Shown here: positions 34,534 through 43,518 of the stretch, in pieces
Layout: every line of letters starts with the position of its first letter
How positions within the stretch are numbered: position 1 is the stretch's first letter
Source: Geodermatophilus telluris
GTDB lineage: Bacteria; Actinomycetota; Actinomycetes; Mycobacteriales; Geodermatophilaceae
Direction: 5' to 3'
Assembly (NCBI RefSeq): GCF_900102745.1
Contig: NZ_FMZF01000005.1
Coordinates: 310,001 to 374,000 of the forward strand
Length of the DNA: 64,000 nucleotides
Program-made: the position numbers and the translations under genes
The notes under the pieces: model-generated
The model's input: only the letters and a program-made list of their open reading frames with translations
Told to the model about the DNA's origin: nothing
Databases searched by the model: none

Positions 34534-35445
34534 ATGAAGATCGCGGTCACCGGCGCGTCCGGGTTGATCGGCAACGCGCTTGTCCCCGCCCTGCGCGCCG
34601 ATGGGCACGAGGTCGTCCGGCTGGTCCGCCGAACCCCCCGCACCGCCGACGAGCACCGGTGGGAGCCCCAGCACCGCTCGATCGACCCCGCGCTGCTGCG
34701 CGACGTCGACGCGGTGGTCAACCTGGCCGGCACGCCGATCCGCCCGCGTCCCTTCACCGCGCGCTACCGCCGGGACCTGCTGGCCAGCCGGGTCGACAGC
34801 ACCAGCACCATCAGCGAGGCGCTGGCGGTGGTGGCCGCCGAGGAGCCGGGTCGTCGCCGCGTGCTGCTCTCGGCCTCCGCGGTGGGCTACTACGGCGACA
34901 CCGGCGGCCGCGTGACCGACGAGCAGGCCCCGCCCGGGGACGACTTCCTCGCCCGCCTCTGCGTGCAGTGGGAGGACGCCACCCGACCGGCGGCCGACGC
35001 CGGCGTGCGGGTGGTCACCCTGCGCACCGGACTGGTCATCGGCCGCGGCGCGATGCTCGTCCGGATCCTCGGCACCGTGTTCCGCGCCGGACTCGGCGGC
35101 CGGATGGGCTCGGGCCACCAGTACTGGCCGTGGGTGAGCCTGGCCGACGAGGTGGGTGCCATCCGCTTCCTGCTCACCGCCGAGGACGTGTCCGGCCCGG
35201 TGAACCTGACCGGCCCCGACCCGGTGACCAACGCGGACTTCGTGCGGGACCTCGCCCGGGCGGTGCACCGGCCGGCCGTCCTCCCGGTCCCCGCCCCGGT
35301 CATCCGGCTGGCCCTCGGCGAGTTCGGCCGCTCCAGCGTCCTGGCCGGTCAGCGGGCCGTCCCCGCGCGGCTGCGCGCCGCCGGGTACGACTTCACCCAC
35401 CACGACCTGCCCGCGGCGCTGCGCGACGCCCTCGCGCGGGGCTGA
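34534..35445 (+). CDS. TIGR01777 family SDR-type oxidoreductase
   Basis: 303 residues starting MKIAVTGASGLIGNALVPAL, a nucleotide-binding Rossmann loop. VNLAGTPI, SASAVGYYGDTG, and PWVSLADEVGAIRFLL are typical of the YfcH/TIGR01777 epimerase-like branch. GAGGAGG lies upstream of ATG 34534. Rv2216 is the positional counterpart. The reaction is not known; an NAD(P)-dependent sugar-nucleotide or other modification is possible. The strong hairpin after sucB separates it from that transcript, and it is convergent with the kinase gene. Confidence 0.88.
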   Translation: MKIAVTGASGLIGNALVPALRADGHEVVRLVRRTPRTADEHRWEPQHRSIDPALLRDVDAVVNLAGTPIRPRPFTARYRRDLLASRVDSTSTISEALAVVAAEEPGRRRVLLSASAVGYYGDTGGRVTDEQAPPGDDFLARLCVQWEDATRPAADAGVRVVTLRTGLVIGRGAMLVRILGTVFRAGLGGRMGSGHQYWPWVSLADEVGAIRFLLTAEDVSGPVNLTGPDPVTNADFVRDLARAVHRPAVLPVPAPVIRLALGEFGRSSVLAGQRAVPARLRAAGYDFTHHDLPAALRDALARG

Positions 35446-35451
35446 CCGGCC

Positions 35452-37149
35452 TCACGCCAGCCGCCCGGCCGACTCGATCCGCCAGCCGCCGGGGGTGGGG
35501 ACGAGCACCATGCCGACCGCCGTCCGCCCGCGACCGTCCTCGGTGCGCAGCGGGGGACCCCCGGGATCGTCGGCGGCGACGACCTCGTAGGCCGGCCAGC
35601 TGTCGACCAGCCGCAGCGCCACCCGGCCATCGGCGCCGGGGGTGCCGGTGACGTGCACCTCCTCGACGACCGGCCGGAAGCCGCGCAGCAGCTCGCCGGA
35701 CGCAGCGAGCGACGCCGCGTACGCGCGGTCGGCGGCCAGCAGCGCGCTGTCCGGCGCGTAGACCTCCGCGAGCGCCGCCGGGGACGCGTCGGACAGGGCC
35801 TCGGCGCGGCGGGCGTAGAGCGCGGCGAGCACCACCGGCCAGTCGGGGGCCTCGGCGACCGTGGGCTCGGCGACCGTGGGCTCGGCGACCGTGGGCTCGG
35901 CTGCGGGCGGCGGGCCCGAGGTCTGTGCCGGTGCCGGAGACGAGGTCGGTGCCGGCGCCGCAGACGACGTCGGTGCGGGTGCGGTGGACGTGCCGCCGGT
36001 CGCCGCCGCGGTCGACGACGTCACGGCGGCCTGCCCGCCCGCTCCCCCGGGCCCCGACCGGGTCCACACCGTCCCCAGCCAGACGGCGCCGGTGACCAGC
36101 GCGGCCACGCCGACCGCCGCGACGGTGCGGCGCAGCAGCGCACCGCCCGGCCGGGGCAGCCGCAGCAGACGCCGCCGGGCCGGCCGCACCTCGCGTGGCG
36201 GTGGCCGCCGGTGCCGCCCGGGCACCTCGTGGGTCAGCTCGGTGCGCGGGACCCGTCCGGCGCCCGCGCCCTCCACGCCCGTGGCGGCCAACCGCACCGG
36301 CTCCGGACGGCAGGCGTGCCGCAGGTCGAGTGCGAAGGCCGCCGCCGAGCCCCGCTCGTGCGGATCGGGTGACAGGCCCCGGGCGACGACGTCGAGCAGG
36401 GCCGGCGGGACTCCGGGAGCCAGCTCGGCGAGGTCGGGGAGCTCCGCGGTCGCGGCCACGGCGAGCGTGTCGGCCGGGGTCGCGGCGTTCCACGGTGCCA
36501 CCCCGGTCAGGGCGTGGAACGCCGCGGCCGCGACCCCGAAGACGTCCGACGCCGGGCCGGGCGCCGCGCCACGGGCCACCGCGGGGTCGACGTAGGCCGG
36601 CGTGACCGCACCTGCCGCCTCCTCGCCGAGCACCCGGGCAACCCCCAGGTCGGTGAGCACCGGGCGGCCCTCGGCGGTGAAGACGACGTTGCCCGGGGAG
36701 AGGTCACCGTGCACGACGCCCTGCTCGTGGGCACAGGCCAGCGCCGCCGCCACCGGTGCCAGCGCGGTGACCACCTCCCCCGGGCTCAGCCGCCCGCGCC
36801 GGGACAGCAGGTCGGCCAGGCTGCCGCCCTCCAGCAGGTCGAGGACCAGCGCCACCCGGGGCGGGCCGCCCCGGCGCGGCTGGTGCACCACCTCGTGCAG
36901 CCGGACCAGGTGCGGGTGGTCCAGGGCGCCCAGCAGCGCCGCCTCCCGCGCCTGCCGCTCGGCGTCCCCGGCCAGCAGCACCTTGACCGCCACGGGCCGG
37001 CCGCCGGCCCGGGGCACCGCCCGCCAGACCTCGCCGGACCCGCCCCGGCCGAGCAGGCTCTCGAGCCGGTACCCGGGGACCGCGGGCGGCCGCGGGGCAC
37101 CGTCGGGCAGGGCGTCGGCGGGGCCGGCGGGGTCCGGGGTGGCAGGCAC
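35452..37149 (-). CDS. Membrane Ser/Thr protein kinase-like protein with altered HRD and DFG motifs
   Basis: 565 residues from GTG 37149, 7 nt after TAGCCT. Kinase domain at residues 25-280: glycine loop GRGGSGEV (34-41), Lys56 in VAVKVLL, Glu69, catalytic loop HGDLSPGN (His147, Gly148, Asp149, Asn154) and DLG (167-169) in place of DFG. The catalytic Asp, Asn and metal Asp are kept, so activity is possible. A basic stretch and one membrane helix (about 342-362) lead to an extracytoplasmic Ser/Thr/Pro/Ala linker with three AEPTV repeats, then about 120 residues of SnoaL/NTF2-like alpha+beta sequence at the C-terminus. No PASTA domain. A sensor kinase with a small-ligand pocket outside is the most direct reading. 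Confidence 0.82.
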   Translation of the reverse strand: MPATPDPAGPADALPDGAPRPPAVPGYRLESLLGRGGSGEVWRAVPRAGGRPVAVKVLLAGDAERQAREAALLGALDHPHLVRLHEVVHQPRRGGPPRVALVLDLLEGGSLADLLSRRGRLSPGEVVTALAPVAAALACAHEQGVVHGDLSPGNVVFTAEGRPVLTDLGVARVLGEEAAGAVTPAYVDPAVARGAAPGPASDVFGVAAAAFHALTGVAPWNAATPADTLAVAATAELPDLAELAPGVPPALLDVVARGLSPDPHERGSAAAFALDLRHACRPEPVRLAATGVEGAGAGRVPRTELTHEVPGRHRRPPPREVRPARRRLLRLPRPGGALLRRTVAAVGVAALVTGAVWLGTVWTRSGPGGAGGQAAVTSSTAAATGGTSTAPAPTSSAAPAPTSSPAPAQTSGPPPAAEPTVAEPTVAEPTVAEAPDWPVVLAALYARRAEALSDASPAALAEVYAPDSALLAADRAYAASLAASGELLRGFRPVVEEVHVTGTPGADGRVALRLVDSWPAYEVVAADDPGGPPLRTEDGRGRTAVGMVLVPTPGGWRIESAGRLA

Positions 37150-37156
37150 GGCGGGG

Positions 37157-37162
37157 AGGCTA
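37157..37162 (-). promoter_or_regulatory. -10 hexamer TAGCCT for the kinase gene (leaderless)
   Basis: TAGCCT is 7 nt upstream of GTG 37149 on the minus strand. Confidence 0.5.
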
Positions 37163-37254
37163 GGCCGGTCGGCCGCCGGCCCGCTCCGTCCGTCCACAGG
37201 CCGCTGCGGCGTCCACAGCCCCGTCCCGGACGGGTGACCGGGGCGGCGAGCACC

Positions 37255-37260
37255 TAGGTT
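37255..37260 (+). promoter_or_regulatory. -10 hexamer TAGGTT for the FAD oxidoreductase gene (leaderless)
   Basis: TAGGTT is 6 nt upstream of ATG 37267. Confidence 0.5.
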
Positions 37261-37266
37261 CGGGAC

Positions 37267-38514
37267 ATGTCGCTGCCCACCCGTGCCGAGGTCGTCGTCG
37301 TCGGCGCGGGCCTGGCCGGGCTGTCGGTGGCCACCCGCCTCGCCGCCGCCGGGCGCGACGTGCACGTCCTCGAGGCCGCCGCGCACGCGGGCGGCCGGCT
37401 GGCCACCCAGCGCGTCGACGGCTTCGTCGTCGACCGGGGCTTCCAGGTCCTCAACACCGGCTACCCCCGGGCGGCCGACCTCGACCTGGCCGCGCTCGAG
37501 CTCGGCTGGTTCACCCCGGGCGCGGTGGTGTGGGAGGGCGGGCGCGCCCACCGGGTGGTCGACCCCCGACGCCGCCCGGGCGCGGCGCTGGACACGCTGC
37601 GCGCCCCGCTGGGCCCGCTGCCCCGCAAGCTGGCGGTCGCCGCCTTCTCGGCACGGGCGGCCTACACGCCGGTGTCACGGCTGCTGGCCGCGCCCGAGAC
37701 CGGCGCCGACGAGCACCTGGCCCGGGCCGGCATCGGGGCCGCGGCCCGGGAACGGTTCTTCGGCCCCTTCCTCGCCGGCGTGCTGCTCGAGGACCGGCTC
37801 GAGACCTCCAGCCGCTACCTCGACCTGCTCTGGCGGAGCTTCGCCCGCGGCGCCACGGGTCTGCCGGCCCGCGGCATCCAGGCGATCGGCGAGCAGCTGG
37901 CCGGGCGGGTCGGCGCCGAGCGGCTGCACCACGGCGTGCGGGTCGGCGAGGTGTCGGGGACGTCGGTCACCAGCGACGCCGGACGGGTGCAGGCCGACGC
38001 CGTCGTCGTCGCCACCGACCCCGCCACCGCGGCCGCACTGGTGCCCGCCGTGCAGGCGAGCGCGCCGCGGCAGGTGACCACCCACTACCACGTGCTGCCG
38101 GGCAGCCCCTGGCCCGATCCGCTCATCGTCCTCGGCACACCGGGCGGACAGCTGGTCAACAGCGTGGTGCTCACCGACGCCCAGCCCGCCTACGGCCCCG
38201 ACGGCCGGGCCCTGCTGGCGAGCAACTCCCTCCTGCCCACCCGCGAGGCCGACGTGCGCGCGGAGGTTGCGCGGCTGCACGGCGTCGCGGTCGCCGACCT
38301 CGAGCACCTCACCACCGTCACGGTCACCGGCGCGCAGCCGGCCGCGCTGCCGCCGCTGCAGCCGCGCCGCCCGGTCGACCTGGGCGGCGGGCTCTTCGTG
38401 TGCGGTGACCACCGCGACACCCCGTCCATCCAGGGAGCCATGGCCAGCGGCCGGCGCACCGCCGCGGCGGTGCTGCGGAGACTGCAGCCGGGCACCCGGC
38501 GAGGAGCCGCCTGA
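37267..38514 (+). CDS. FAD-dependent amine-oxidase-like / phytoene-desaturase-like oxidoreductase
   Basis: 415 residues. The dinucleotide loop VVVGAGLAGLSVATRLAAAG with VLEAAAHAGGRLAT and the second FAD contact GGLFVCGDHRDTPSIQGAMA near the C-terminus place it in the flavin amine oxidase/carotenoid desaturase superfamily. The middle region (FFGPFLAGVLLEDRLETSS) matches desaturase-like proteins of actinobacteria and cyanobacteria without a fixed substrate. Its stop shares one base with the next start (TGATG), so it is co-translated with peptidase E. No carotenoid synthesis genes are nearby, so a pigment role is not supported by context. Confidence 0.85.
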   Translation: MSLPTRAEVVVVGAGLAGLSVATRLAAAGRDVHVLEAAAHAGGRLATQRVDGFVVDRGFQVLNTGYPRAADLDLAALELGWFTPGAVVWEGGRAHRVVDPRRRPGAALDTLRAPLGPLPRKLAVAAFSARAAYTPVSRLLAAPETGADEHLARAGIGAAARERFFGPFLAGVLLEDRLETSSRYLDLLWRSFARGATGLPARGIQAIGEQLAGRVGAERLHHGVRVGEVSGTSVTSDAGRVQADAVVVATDPATAAALVPAVQASAPRQVTTHYHVLPGSPWPDPLIVLGTPGGQLVNSVVLTDAQPAYGPDGRALLASNSLLPTREADVRAEVARLHGVAVADLEHLTTVTVTGAQPAALPPLQPRRPVDLGGGLFVCGDHRDTPSIQGAMASGRRTAAAVLRRLQPGTRRGAA

Positions 38515-39248
38515 TGCCCGCGACCGCCCCGACGATCCTCGCCACCAGCATCGGCTTCGACTCCCGCGGCCGTGGGCCCTACGACTGGGCTCCCGGGCCG
38601 GTGTTCGACCTGGCCGTCGAGCTGGCGGGGGCGCCGGAGCAGCCGCGGCTGTGCTACCTCGGCACCGCGACCGGTGACGACCCGGTGCGGGTGGCCGGGG
38701 TCTACGGCGCGTTCGCCGGCAGCGCGGTGCGGGTCAGCCACCTGAGCCTGTTCCCGATGCCGACGGTGCCCGACGTGCGGGCGCACCTGCTGGCGCAGGA
38801 CGTCGTGTGGGTCGGCGGCGGCAGCGTGGCCAACCTGCTGGCGGTCTGGCGGGTGCACGGGCTCGACGAGGTGCTGGCCGAGTGCTGGCGGGCCGGGGTC
38901 GTGCTGGGCGGGGTGTCGGCGGGGTCACTGTGCTGGCACGTCGGGGGCACGACCGACTCCTACGGTCCCGACCTGCGGCCGGTCACGAACGGCCTGGGCC
39001 TGATCCCGACGTCCAACGGCGTGCACTACGACTCGGAGGAGCAGCGCCGCCCGCTGTACCAGCGGCTGGTCGCCGACGGGACGCTCCCGGCCGGGCACGC
39101 CACCGACGACGGCGTCGGCCTGGTGTACCGCGGCACCGCGATGGTCGAGGCCGTCGCCGACCGCCCGGGCAAGGCGGCCTACCGCGTCGAGCTGGGCCCC
39201 GACGGCAGCGCGGTGGAGACCCGCCTCGAGCCGCGGCGGCTCCGGTGA
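38514..39248 (+). CDS. Peptidase E / cyanophycinase-like S51 peptidase
   Basis: 244 residues with the glutamine-amidotransferase-like fold of family S51. The nucleophile elbow is [10 protein letters not shown] (Ser), with [14 protein letters not shown] before it and a late His region ([12 protein letters not shown]). Peptidase E cleaves N-terminal Asp-X dipeptides; cyanophycinase cuts beta-linked aspartyl peptides. The short length fits peptidase E. It sits directly upstream of lipB with its own promoter between, and is coupled to the flavoprotein. Confidence 0.87.
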   Translation: MPATAPTILATSIGFDSRGRGPYDWAPGPVFDLAVELAGAPEQPRLCYLGTATGDDPVRVAGVYGAFAGSAVRVSHLSLFPMPTVPDVRAHLLAQDVVWVGGGSVANLLAVWRVHGLDEVLAECWRAGVVLGGVSAGSLCWHVGGTTDSYGPDLRPVTNGLGLIPTSNGVHYDSEEQRRPLYQRLVADGTLPAGHATDDGVGLVYRGTAMVEAVADRPGKAAYRVELGPDGSAVETRLEPRRLR

Positions 39249-39257
39249 GCCCGGGCA

Positions 39258-39263
39258 TAGGCT
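39258..39263 (+). promoter_or_regulatory. -10 hexamer TAGGCT for lipB (leaderless)
   Basis: TAGGCT is 7 nt upstream of GTG 39271. Confidence 0.55.
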
Positions 39264-39270
39264 GGACGGC

Positions 39271-39930
39271 GTGACCGAGTTGCACGTCGTCCGGGCCGGC
39301 ACCGTCCCCTACGAGCAGGCCTGGGAGCGCCAGCGCGAGATCCACGCCGCGCGCGTGGCCGGGGAGGGCCCCGACACCCTGCTCCTGCTCGAGCACCCGT
39401 CGGTCTACACCGCCGGCCGGCGCACCGAGCCCCACGAGCGGCCGTTCGACGGCACCCCCGTGATCGACGTCGACCGTGGCGGCAAGATCACCTGGCACGG
39501 GCCCGGCCAGCTGGTCGGCTACCCGATCGTGGCGCTGCCGGACCCCGTGGACGTCGTCGCGCACGTGCGCCGGCTCGAGGACGCCCTCATGTCGGTGTGC
39601 ACCGGCCTGGGCGTGTCGACGCAGCGGGTCGAGGGCCGCAGCGGCGTCTGGGTGGCCGCCGACGCACCCGGCCCCGGCAGCCGGTTGCGCCCCGAGCGCA
39701 AGATCGCCGCGATCGGCGTCCGGGTCGCGCGCGGGGTCACCATGCACGGCTTCGCGCTCAACTGCGACCCCGACCTGGGGGCCTTCGGCGCGATCGTGCC
39801 CTGCGGCATCGTCGACGCCGGGGTCACCTCGCTGAGCGCCGAGCTCGGCCGGGACGTGCCCGTCGCCGAGGTGGTCGACGCGGTGGAGGACGCGGTGCGG
39901 CAGGTCCTCACCCTGGCGCCGGCCGCCTGA
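39271..39930 (+). CDS. lipB: Octanoyl-[acyl carrier protein]:protein N-octanoyltransferase
   Basis: 219 residues, usual for LipB. Motifs [18 protein letters not shown] and [11 protein letters not shown] (catalytic Lys) and [12 protein letters not shown] (catalytic Cys178) are intact. It transfers octanoate from ACP to the lysine of lipoyl domains through a thioester on the Cys, the first step of lipoate assembly; LipA then inserts sulphur. Clients in this window are the two lipoyl domains of SucB. In M. tuberculosis lipB and lipA are adjacent; here four coding genes, including leuS, separate them. Confidence 0.94.
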   Translation: MTELHVVRAGTVPYEQAWERQREIHAARVAGEGPDTLLLLEHPSVYTAGRRTEPHERPFDGTPVIDVDRGGKITWHGPGQLVGYPIVALPDPVDVVAHVRRLEDALMSVCTGLGVSTQRVEGRSGVWVAADAPGPGSRLRPERKIAAIGVRVARGVTMHGFALNCDPDLGAFGAIVPCGIVDAGVTSLSAELGRDVPVAEVVDAVEDAVRQVLTLAPAA

Positions 39931-39946
39931 GCCCGGCCACCGCAGC

Positions 39947-40330
39947 ATGGCCGAGCTGCCGCGGAGCACCTACGTCAGCCTGACCACGTTCCGCCGCACC
40001 GGGCAGCCGGTGCCCACCCCGGTGTGGGCCGCGCCCGACGGCGGGAGCCTCGTGGTCTGGACCCGCGCCGACTCGGGCAAGGTCAAACGGCTGCGGCACA
40101 CCAGCCGGGTCACCGTCGCCCCGTGCGACGTCCGCGGCCGCCTCCTCGGCGACGCCGTCGAGGCCACCGCCGTCCTCGTGCCGGCTCACGAGTGGCGGCA
40201 GGCGCGGGCGGCCCTCGCCCGGCGCTACGGCTGGCGCTGGCGGATCTCCTACACCAGCGCGCGACTGTGGCAGCGGCTCACCCGGCCGGGCACGCAGCGC
40301 CACGCGATGATCCGCATCCGTCCCGCCTGA
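39947..40330 (+). CDS. PPOX-class F420-dependent oxidoreductase (split beta-barrel)
   Basis: 127 residues. YVSLTTFRRTGQPVPTPVW at the N-terminus, then WTRADSGKVKRLRHTSRVTV and VAPCDVRGRLLGDAVEATA, are the standard pattern of actinobacterial PPOX/FDOR-B proteins, which bind F420 (some bind FMN or haem). The final YTSARLWQRLTRPGTQRHA with MIRIRP matches the C-terminal strand. ATG 39947 lies 16 bp after lipB, so it is likely read from the lipB promoter. Substrate not determinable. Convergent with leuS. Confidence 0.87.
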   Translation: MAELPRSTYVSLTTFRRTGQPVPTPVWAAPDGGSLVVWTRADSGKVKRLRHTSRVTVAPCDVRGRLLGDAVEATAVLVPAHEWRQARAALARRYGWRWRISYTSARLWQRLTRPGTQRHAMIRIRPA

Positions 40331-40357
40331 GCGGGCGCCCAGGCGGGACGGCGGGGA

Positions 40358-43267
40358 TCAGCCGACGACGAAGTTGACCAGCCGGCCCGGGACGGCGACC
40401 ACCCGGCGCACCGTCCGCCCGGCCAGCTGCCCGGCGATCCGCTCGTCGGCCCGCGCCGCCTGCTCCAGGGCCGCGGCGTCGGCGTCGGCCGGCACGCTGA
40501 CCTGCGCGCGCACCTTCCCGTTGACCTGGACGGCGACCTCCACGGTGTCCTCGACCAGCCACCGCTCGTCGGCCACCGGGAACGACGCCCAGGCGACCGA
40601 GGAGTCGTGGCCCAGCCGCGCCCACAGCTCCTCGCCCAGGTGCGGGGCCAGTGGGGCGACCAGCAGCACCAGCGCCTCGGCCACCGGGCGCGGCACGGCC
40701 GCATCGGCGCCGTAGGCCGCGGTCAGCGCGTTGGTGAGCTCCGCGATGCGGGCGATGGCGACGTTGAACCGCAGCGTCGCCATGCCGTCGCGCACCCCGG
40801 CGATGGCCCGGTGCAGCGCCCGCAGCACGTCGTCGGACGGCTCCGGGGCCTCGGCGTGGGAGGCGTCGGCGGCCCGGACCGCGCCGGTCTGCTCGTCGAC
40901 GACCACCCGCCAGATCCGCTGCAGCAGCCGCTGCGAGCCGACGACGGCCTTGGTGTCCCACGGCCGCGACTGCTCCAGCGGCCCGGTCGACATCTCGTAG
41001 ACCCGGAAGGTGTCGGCGCCGTACGCCCCGATCATCTCGTCGGGCGTCACCATGTTCTTCAGGGACTTGCCGATCTTCCCGTACTCGCGGTTGACCGGCC
41101 TGCCCTCGAAGAGGAACTGCCCGTCCCGCTCCTCCACCTCGGCGGCGGGCACGTAGAAGCCGCGCTCGTCGGTGTAGGCGTAGGCGGAGATGTAGCCCTG
41201 GTTGACCAGCCGACGGAACGGCTCTTCGCTGGACACGTAGCCCAGGTCGTGCAGCACCTTGTGCCAGAAGCGGGCGTACAGCAGGTGCAGCACCGCGTGC
41301 TCCATGCCGCCGACGTAGAGGTCGACGCCGCCGACGTCGCCCGGCGAGCGCGGGCCCAGCCAGTAGCGCTCCAGCTCCGGGTCGACCATCTGGGTGTCGT
41401 CGCCCGGGTCCAGGTAACGCAGGTAGTACCAGCACGACCCGGCCCAGTTGGGCATCGTGTTGGTCTCGCGGCGGTAGGGCCTGGGCCCGTCGCCCAGATC
41501 CAGCTCCACCGTCGTCCACTCGGAGACCCGCGACAGCGGCGGCTCGGGCGCGGACTCGGCGTCGTCGTCGGCGAAGGTCTTCGGCGAGTAGTCGTCGACC
41601 TCGGGCAGCAGCACCGGCAACAGCGACTCCGGCACCGCCCGCGGCAGGCCGTTCTCGTCGTAGACCACCGGGAACGGCTCACCCCAGTAGCGCTGCCGGC
41701 TGAACAGCCAGTCGCGCAGCTTGTAGGTGGTCGTCGCCTCCCCGTGGCCGGAGGCCACCAGCCACTCGGTCACCCGGGCGATGGCCGCGGCCTTGTCGGT
41801 CAGCCCGTCCAGCGACACATGCTCGTTCGAGGAGTTCACCATCGGGCCGCTGCCGGTGTACGCGCCGCCCGCGAAGTCCTCCGGCGGCTGCACCGTGCGC
41901 ACGACCGGCAGCCCGAAGGCCTCGGCGAACTCCCAGTCGCGGGTGTCCTCGCCGGGCACCGCCATGATCGCGCCGGTGCCGTAGCCGGTCAGCACGTAGT
42001 CGGCGATGAACACCGGCAGCGCGCGCCCGGTGACCGGGTTGACGGCGGTGGTGCCCAGCCAGACGCCGGTCTTCTCCCGGCCGGTGTCCTGGCGGTCGAG
42101 CTCCGAGCGCCGCGAGGCCTGCCGCTGGTACTCCCGCACCGCCTCGGCCGGGGTGGCCGCGCCGCCGGTCCACCGCGGGTCGGTACCGTCGGGCCAGGCG
42201 GTCGCGGTCAGCGTCCCGACCAGCGGGTGCTCGGGTGCCAGCACCACGTACGTGGCGCCGAACAGGGTGTCGGGCCGGGTGGTGAAGACCTCGATGGTCT
42301 CCTGCCCGGCGGCGAACCGGATCCGCGCACCGGTCGAGCGGCCGATCCAGTTGCGCTGCATCTGCTTGACCGAGTCCGACCAGTCCAGCCGGTCCAGGTC
42401 GGCCAGCAGCCGCTCGGCGTAGGCGGTGATCCGCATCATCCACTGGGTCAGCGGACGCCGGAACACCGGGAAGTTGCCCCGCTCGGACCGGCCGTCGGGG
42501 GTGACCTCCTCGTTGGACAGGACCGTGCCCAGGCCCGGGCACCAGTTGACCGGCGCCTCGTGCCGGTAGGCCAGCCGGTGCGCGTCGACCACGCGCCGCT
42601 TGTCGACGTCGGACAGCTCCGCCCAGGGCCGGCCCGCCGGGTTGGTGCCGGGCGCGGGCTCCCGCGTGCCGGCGTCCAGCTCGGCCACCAGCTCCTCCAC
42701 CGGGCGGGCCCGGCCGGCCTGCTCGTCGAACCAGGCCCCGAAGATCTTCAGGAAGATCCACTGGGTCCACCGGTAGTAGCCCGGGTCGATGGTGGCGAAG
42801 GTGCGCCGCTCGTCGTGGTCGACGCCCAGCCGGCGCAGCTGGGCCCGGATGGCCGCGATGTTGGCCTCGGTGGTGACCCGCGGGTGCTGCCCGGTCTGGA
42901 CGGCGTACTGCTCGGCGGGCAGGCCGAAGGCGTCGTAGCCCATCGGGTGCAGCACGTTGCGGCCGTCCATCCGCAGGAACCGGCTGGTCACGTCGGTGCC
43001 CAGGTAGCCCAGCGGGTGCCCGACGTGCAGCCCGGCGCCCGAGGGGTACGGGAACATGTCCATCAGGAAGGCCTTGGGCCGGTCGGCGACCCGGTCGAAG
43101 CCCTCCGCCAGCCGGCCGACCGGGTTCGGCGTGTGGAAGGTGCCCTCGCGCGCCCAGCGGTCCTGCCACTCCAGCTCGATCCGCTGCGCGAGCGCCGGCG
43201 TGTAGCGGTGCGGCGGGACGCCGTCGCCGGCCGGGTCGGTGGCGGGCTGGCTGACCGTCTGGCTCAT
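40358..43267 (-). CDS. leuS: Leucyl-tRNA synthetase
   Basis: 969 residues, the same length as I recall for the mycobacterial enzyme. Class I motifs: the HIGH equivalent HVGH in [18 protein letters not shown] and the KMSKS equivalent KIGKS in [15 protein letters not shown]. The CP1 editing domain is between them ([35 protein letters not shown] with the conserved threonine-rich and Asp sites). The C-terminal tRNA-binding domain ends [18 protein letters not shown]. It charges tRNA-Leu in the cytosol. The leader upstream carries a Leu-rich leader peptide and a terminator, so expression is probably set by leucyl-tRNA level. Confidence 0.96.
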   Translation of the reverse strand: MSQTVSQPATDPAGDGVPPHRYTPALAQRIELEWQDRWAREGTFHTPNPVGRLAEGFDRVADRPKAFLMDMFPYPSGAGLHVGHPLGYLGTDVTSRFLRMDGRNVLHPMGYDAFGLPAEQYAVQTGQHPRVTTEANIAAIRAQLRRLGVDHDERRTFATIDPGYYRWTQWIFLKIFGAWFDEQAGRARPVEELVAELDAGTREPAPGTNPAGRPWAELSDVDKRRVVDAHRLAYRHEAPVNWCPGLGTVLSNEEVTPDGRSERGNFPVFRRPLTQWMMRITAYAERLLADLDRLDWSDSVKQMQRNWIGRSTGARIRFAAGQETIEVFTTRPDTLFGATYVVLAPEHPLVGTLTATAWPDGTDPRWTGGAATPAEAVREYQRQASRRSELDRQDTGREKTGVWLGTTAVNPVTGRALPVFIADYVLTGYGTGAIMAVPGEDTRDWEFAEAFGLPVVRTVQPPEDFAGGAYTGSGPMVNSSNEHVSLDGLTDKAAAIARVTEWLVASGHGEATTTYKLRDWLFSRQRYWGEPFPVVYDENGLPRAVPESLLPVLLPEVDDYSPKTFADDDAESAPEPPLSRVSEWTTVELDLGDGPRPYRRETNTMPNWAGSCWYYLRYLDPGDDTQMVDPELERYWLGPRSPGDVGGVDLYVGGMEHAVLHLLYARFWHKVLHDLGYVSSEEPFRRLVNQGYISAYAYTDERGFYVPAAEVEERDGQFLFEGRPVNREYGKIGKSLKNMVTPDEMIGAYGADTFRVYEMSTGPLEQSRPWDTKAVVGSQRLLQRIWRVVVDEQTGAVRAADASHAEAPEPSDDVLRALHRAIAGVRDGMATLRFNVAIARIAELTNALTAAYGADAAVPRPVAEALVLLVAPLAPHLGEELWARLGHDSSVAWASFPVADERWLVEDTVEVAVQVNGKVRAQVSVPADADAAALEQAARADERIAGQLAGRTVRRVVAVPGRLVNFVVG

Positions 43268-43304
43268 GGTCGCGGTTCTCCTCGGCGGGTCGTGCGGCGG
43301 GCAG

Positions 43305-43330
43305 AAAAAAACCCCTCGCGCAGGAGGGGT
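43305..43330 (-). terminator. Intrinsic terminator of the leuS attenuator
   Basis: On the minus strand: 7-bp stem ACCCCTC/GAGGGGT, loop CTGCGC, followed directly by a seven-T tract. It lies between the leader peptide stop and the leuS start, so it must be bypassed for leuS expression. It is the only terminator in the window with a clean T tract. Confidence 0.85.
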
Positions 43331-43355
43331 CGCCGTGCTGTCTGCGTCGGTCAGA

Positions 43356-43391
43356 TCAGCACGGCCGGCGAAGGAGCAGCTGCCCGTTCAC
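43356..43391 (-). CDS. leuS leader peptide, [11 protein letters not shown]
   Basis: Eleven codons from GTG 43391 to TGA at 43358-43356, too short for ordinary gene finders. The GTG follows TAGGCT by 7 nt, so the mRNA is probably leaderless. Residues 5-7 are three consecutive leucines encoded by CTG, CTC and CTT. The stop lies in the 5' arm of a hairpin (GCCGTGCTG with CAGCACGGC) that ends just before the terminator stem. This is the classic layout of ribosome-mediated attenuation: scarce leucyl-tRNA stalls the ribosome on the Leu codons and changes downstream folding. The mechanism is inferred; the sequence parts are seen. Confidence 0.75.
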   Translation of the reverse strand: MNGQLLLRRPC

Positions 43392-43398
43392 GCGCGCG

Positions 43399-43404
43399 AG
43401 CCTA
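43399..43404 (-). promoter_or_regulatory. -10 hexamer TAGGCT for the leuS leader transcript
   Basis: TAGGCT is 7 nt upstream of the leader peptide GTG at 43391, 125 bp before leuS itself. Confidence 0.6.
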
Positions 43405-43518
43405 CTCCGCCGCGCCGGCGGGCCGCGCGCACGGACGGTCCGGCCGGCCCCCACCCCGGAGGGTGAACCCGCGGCCCACCCGGTGTACCCGCGGCCCCGC
43501 CCTGCCGAGAGGGATCGT

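Noticed and set aside
29341..35403. A 2,020-codon open frame on the minus strand across pepA, lpdA, sucB and the SDR gene
   Set aside because: It is the antisense of well-identified genes; very high GC suppresses stop codons, and the peptide is low-complexity Gly/Ala/Arg/Val with no domain.
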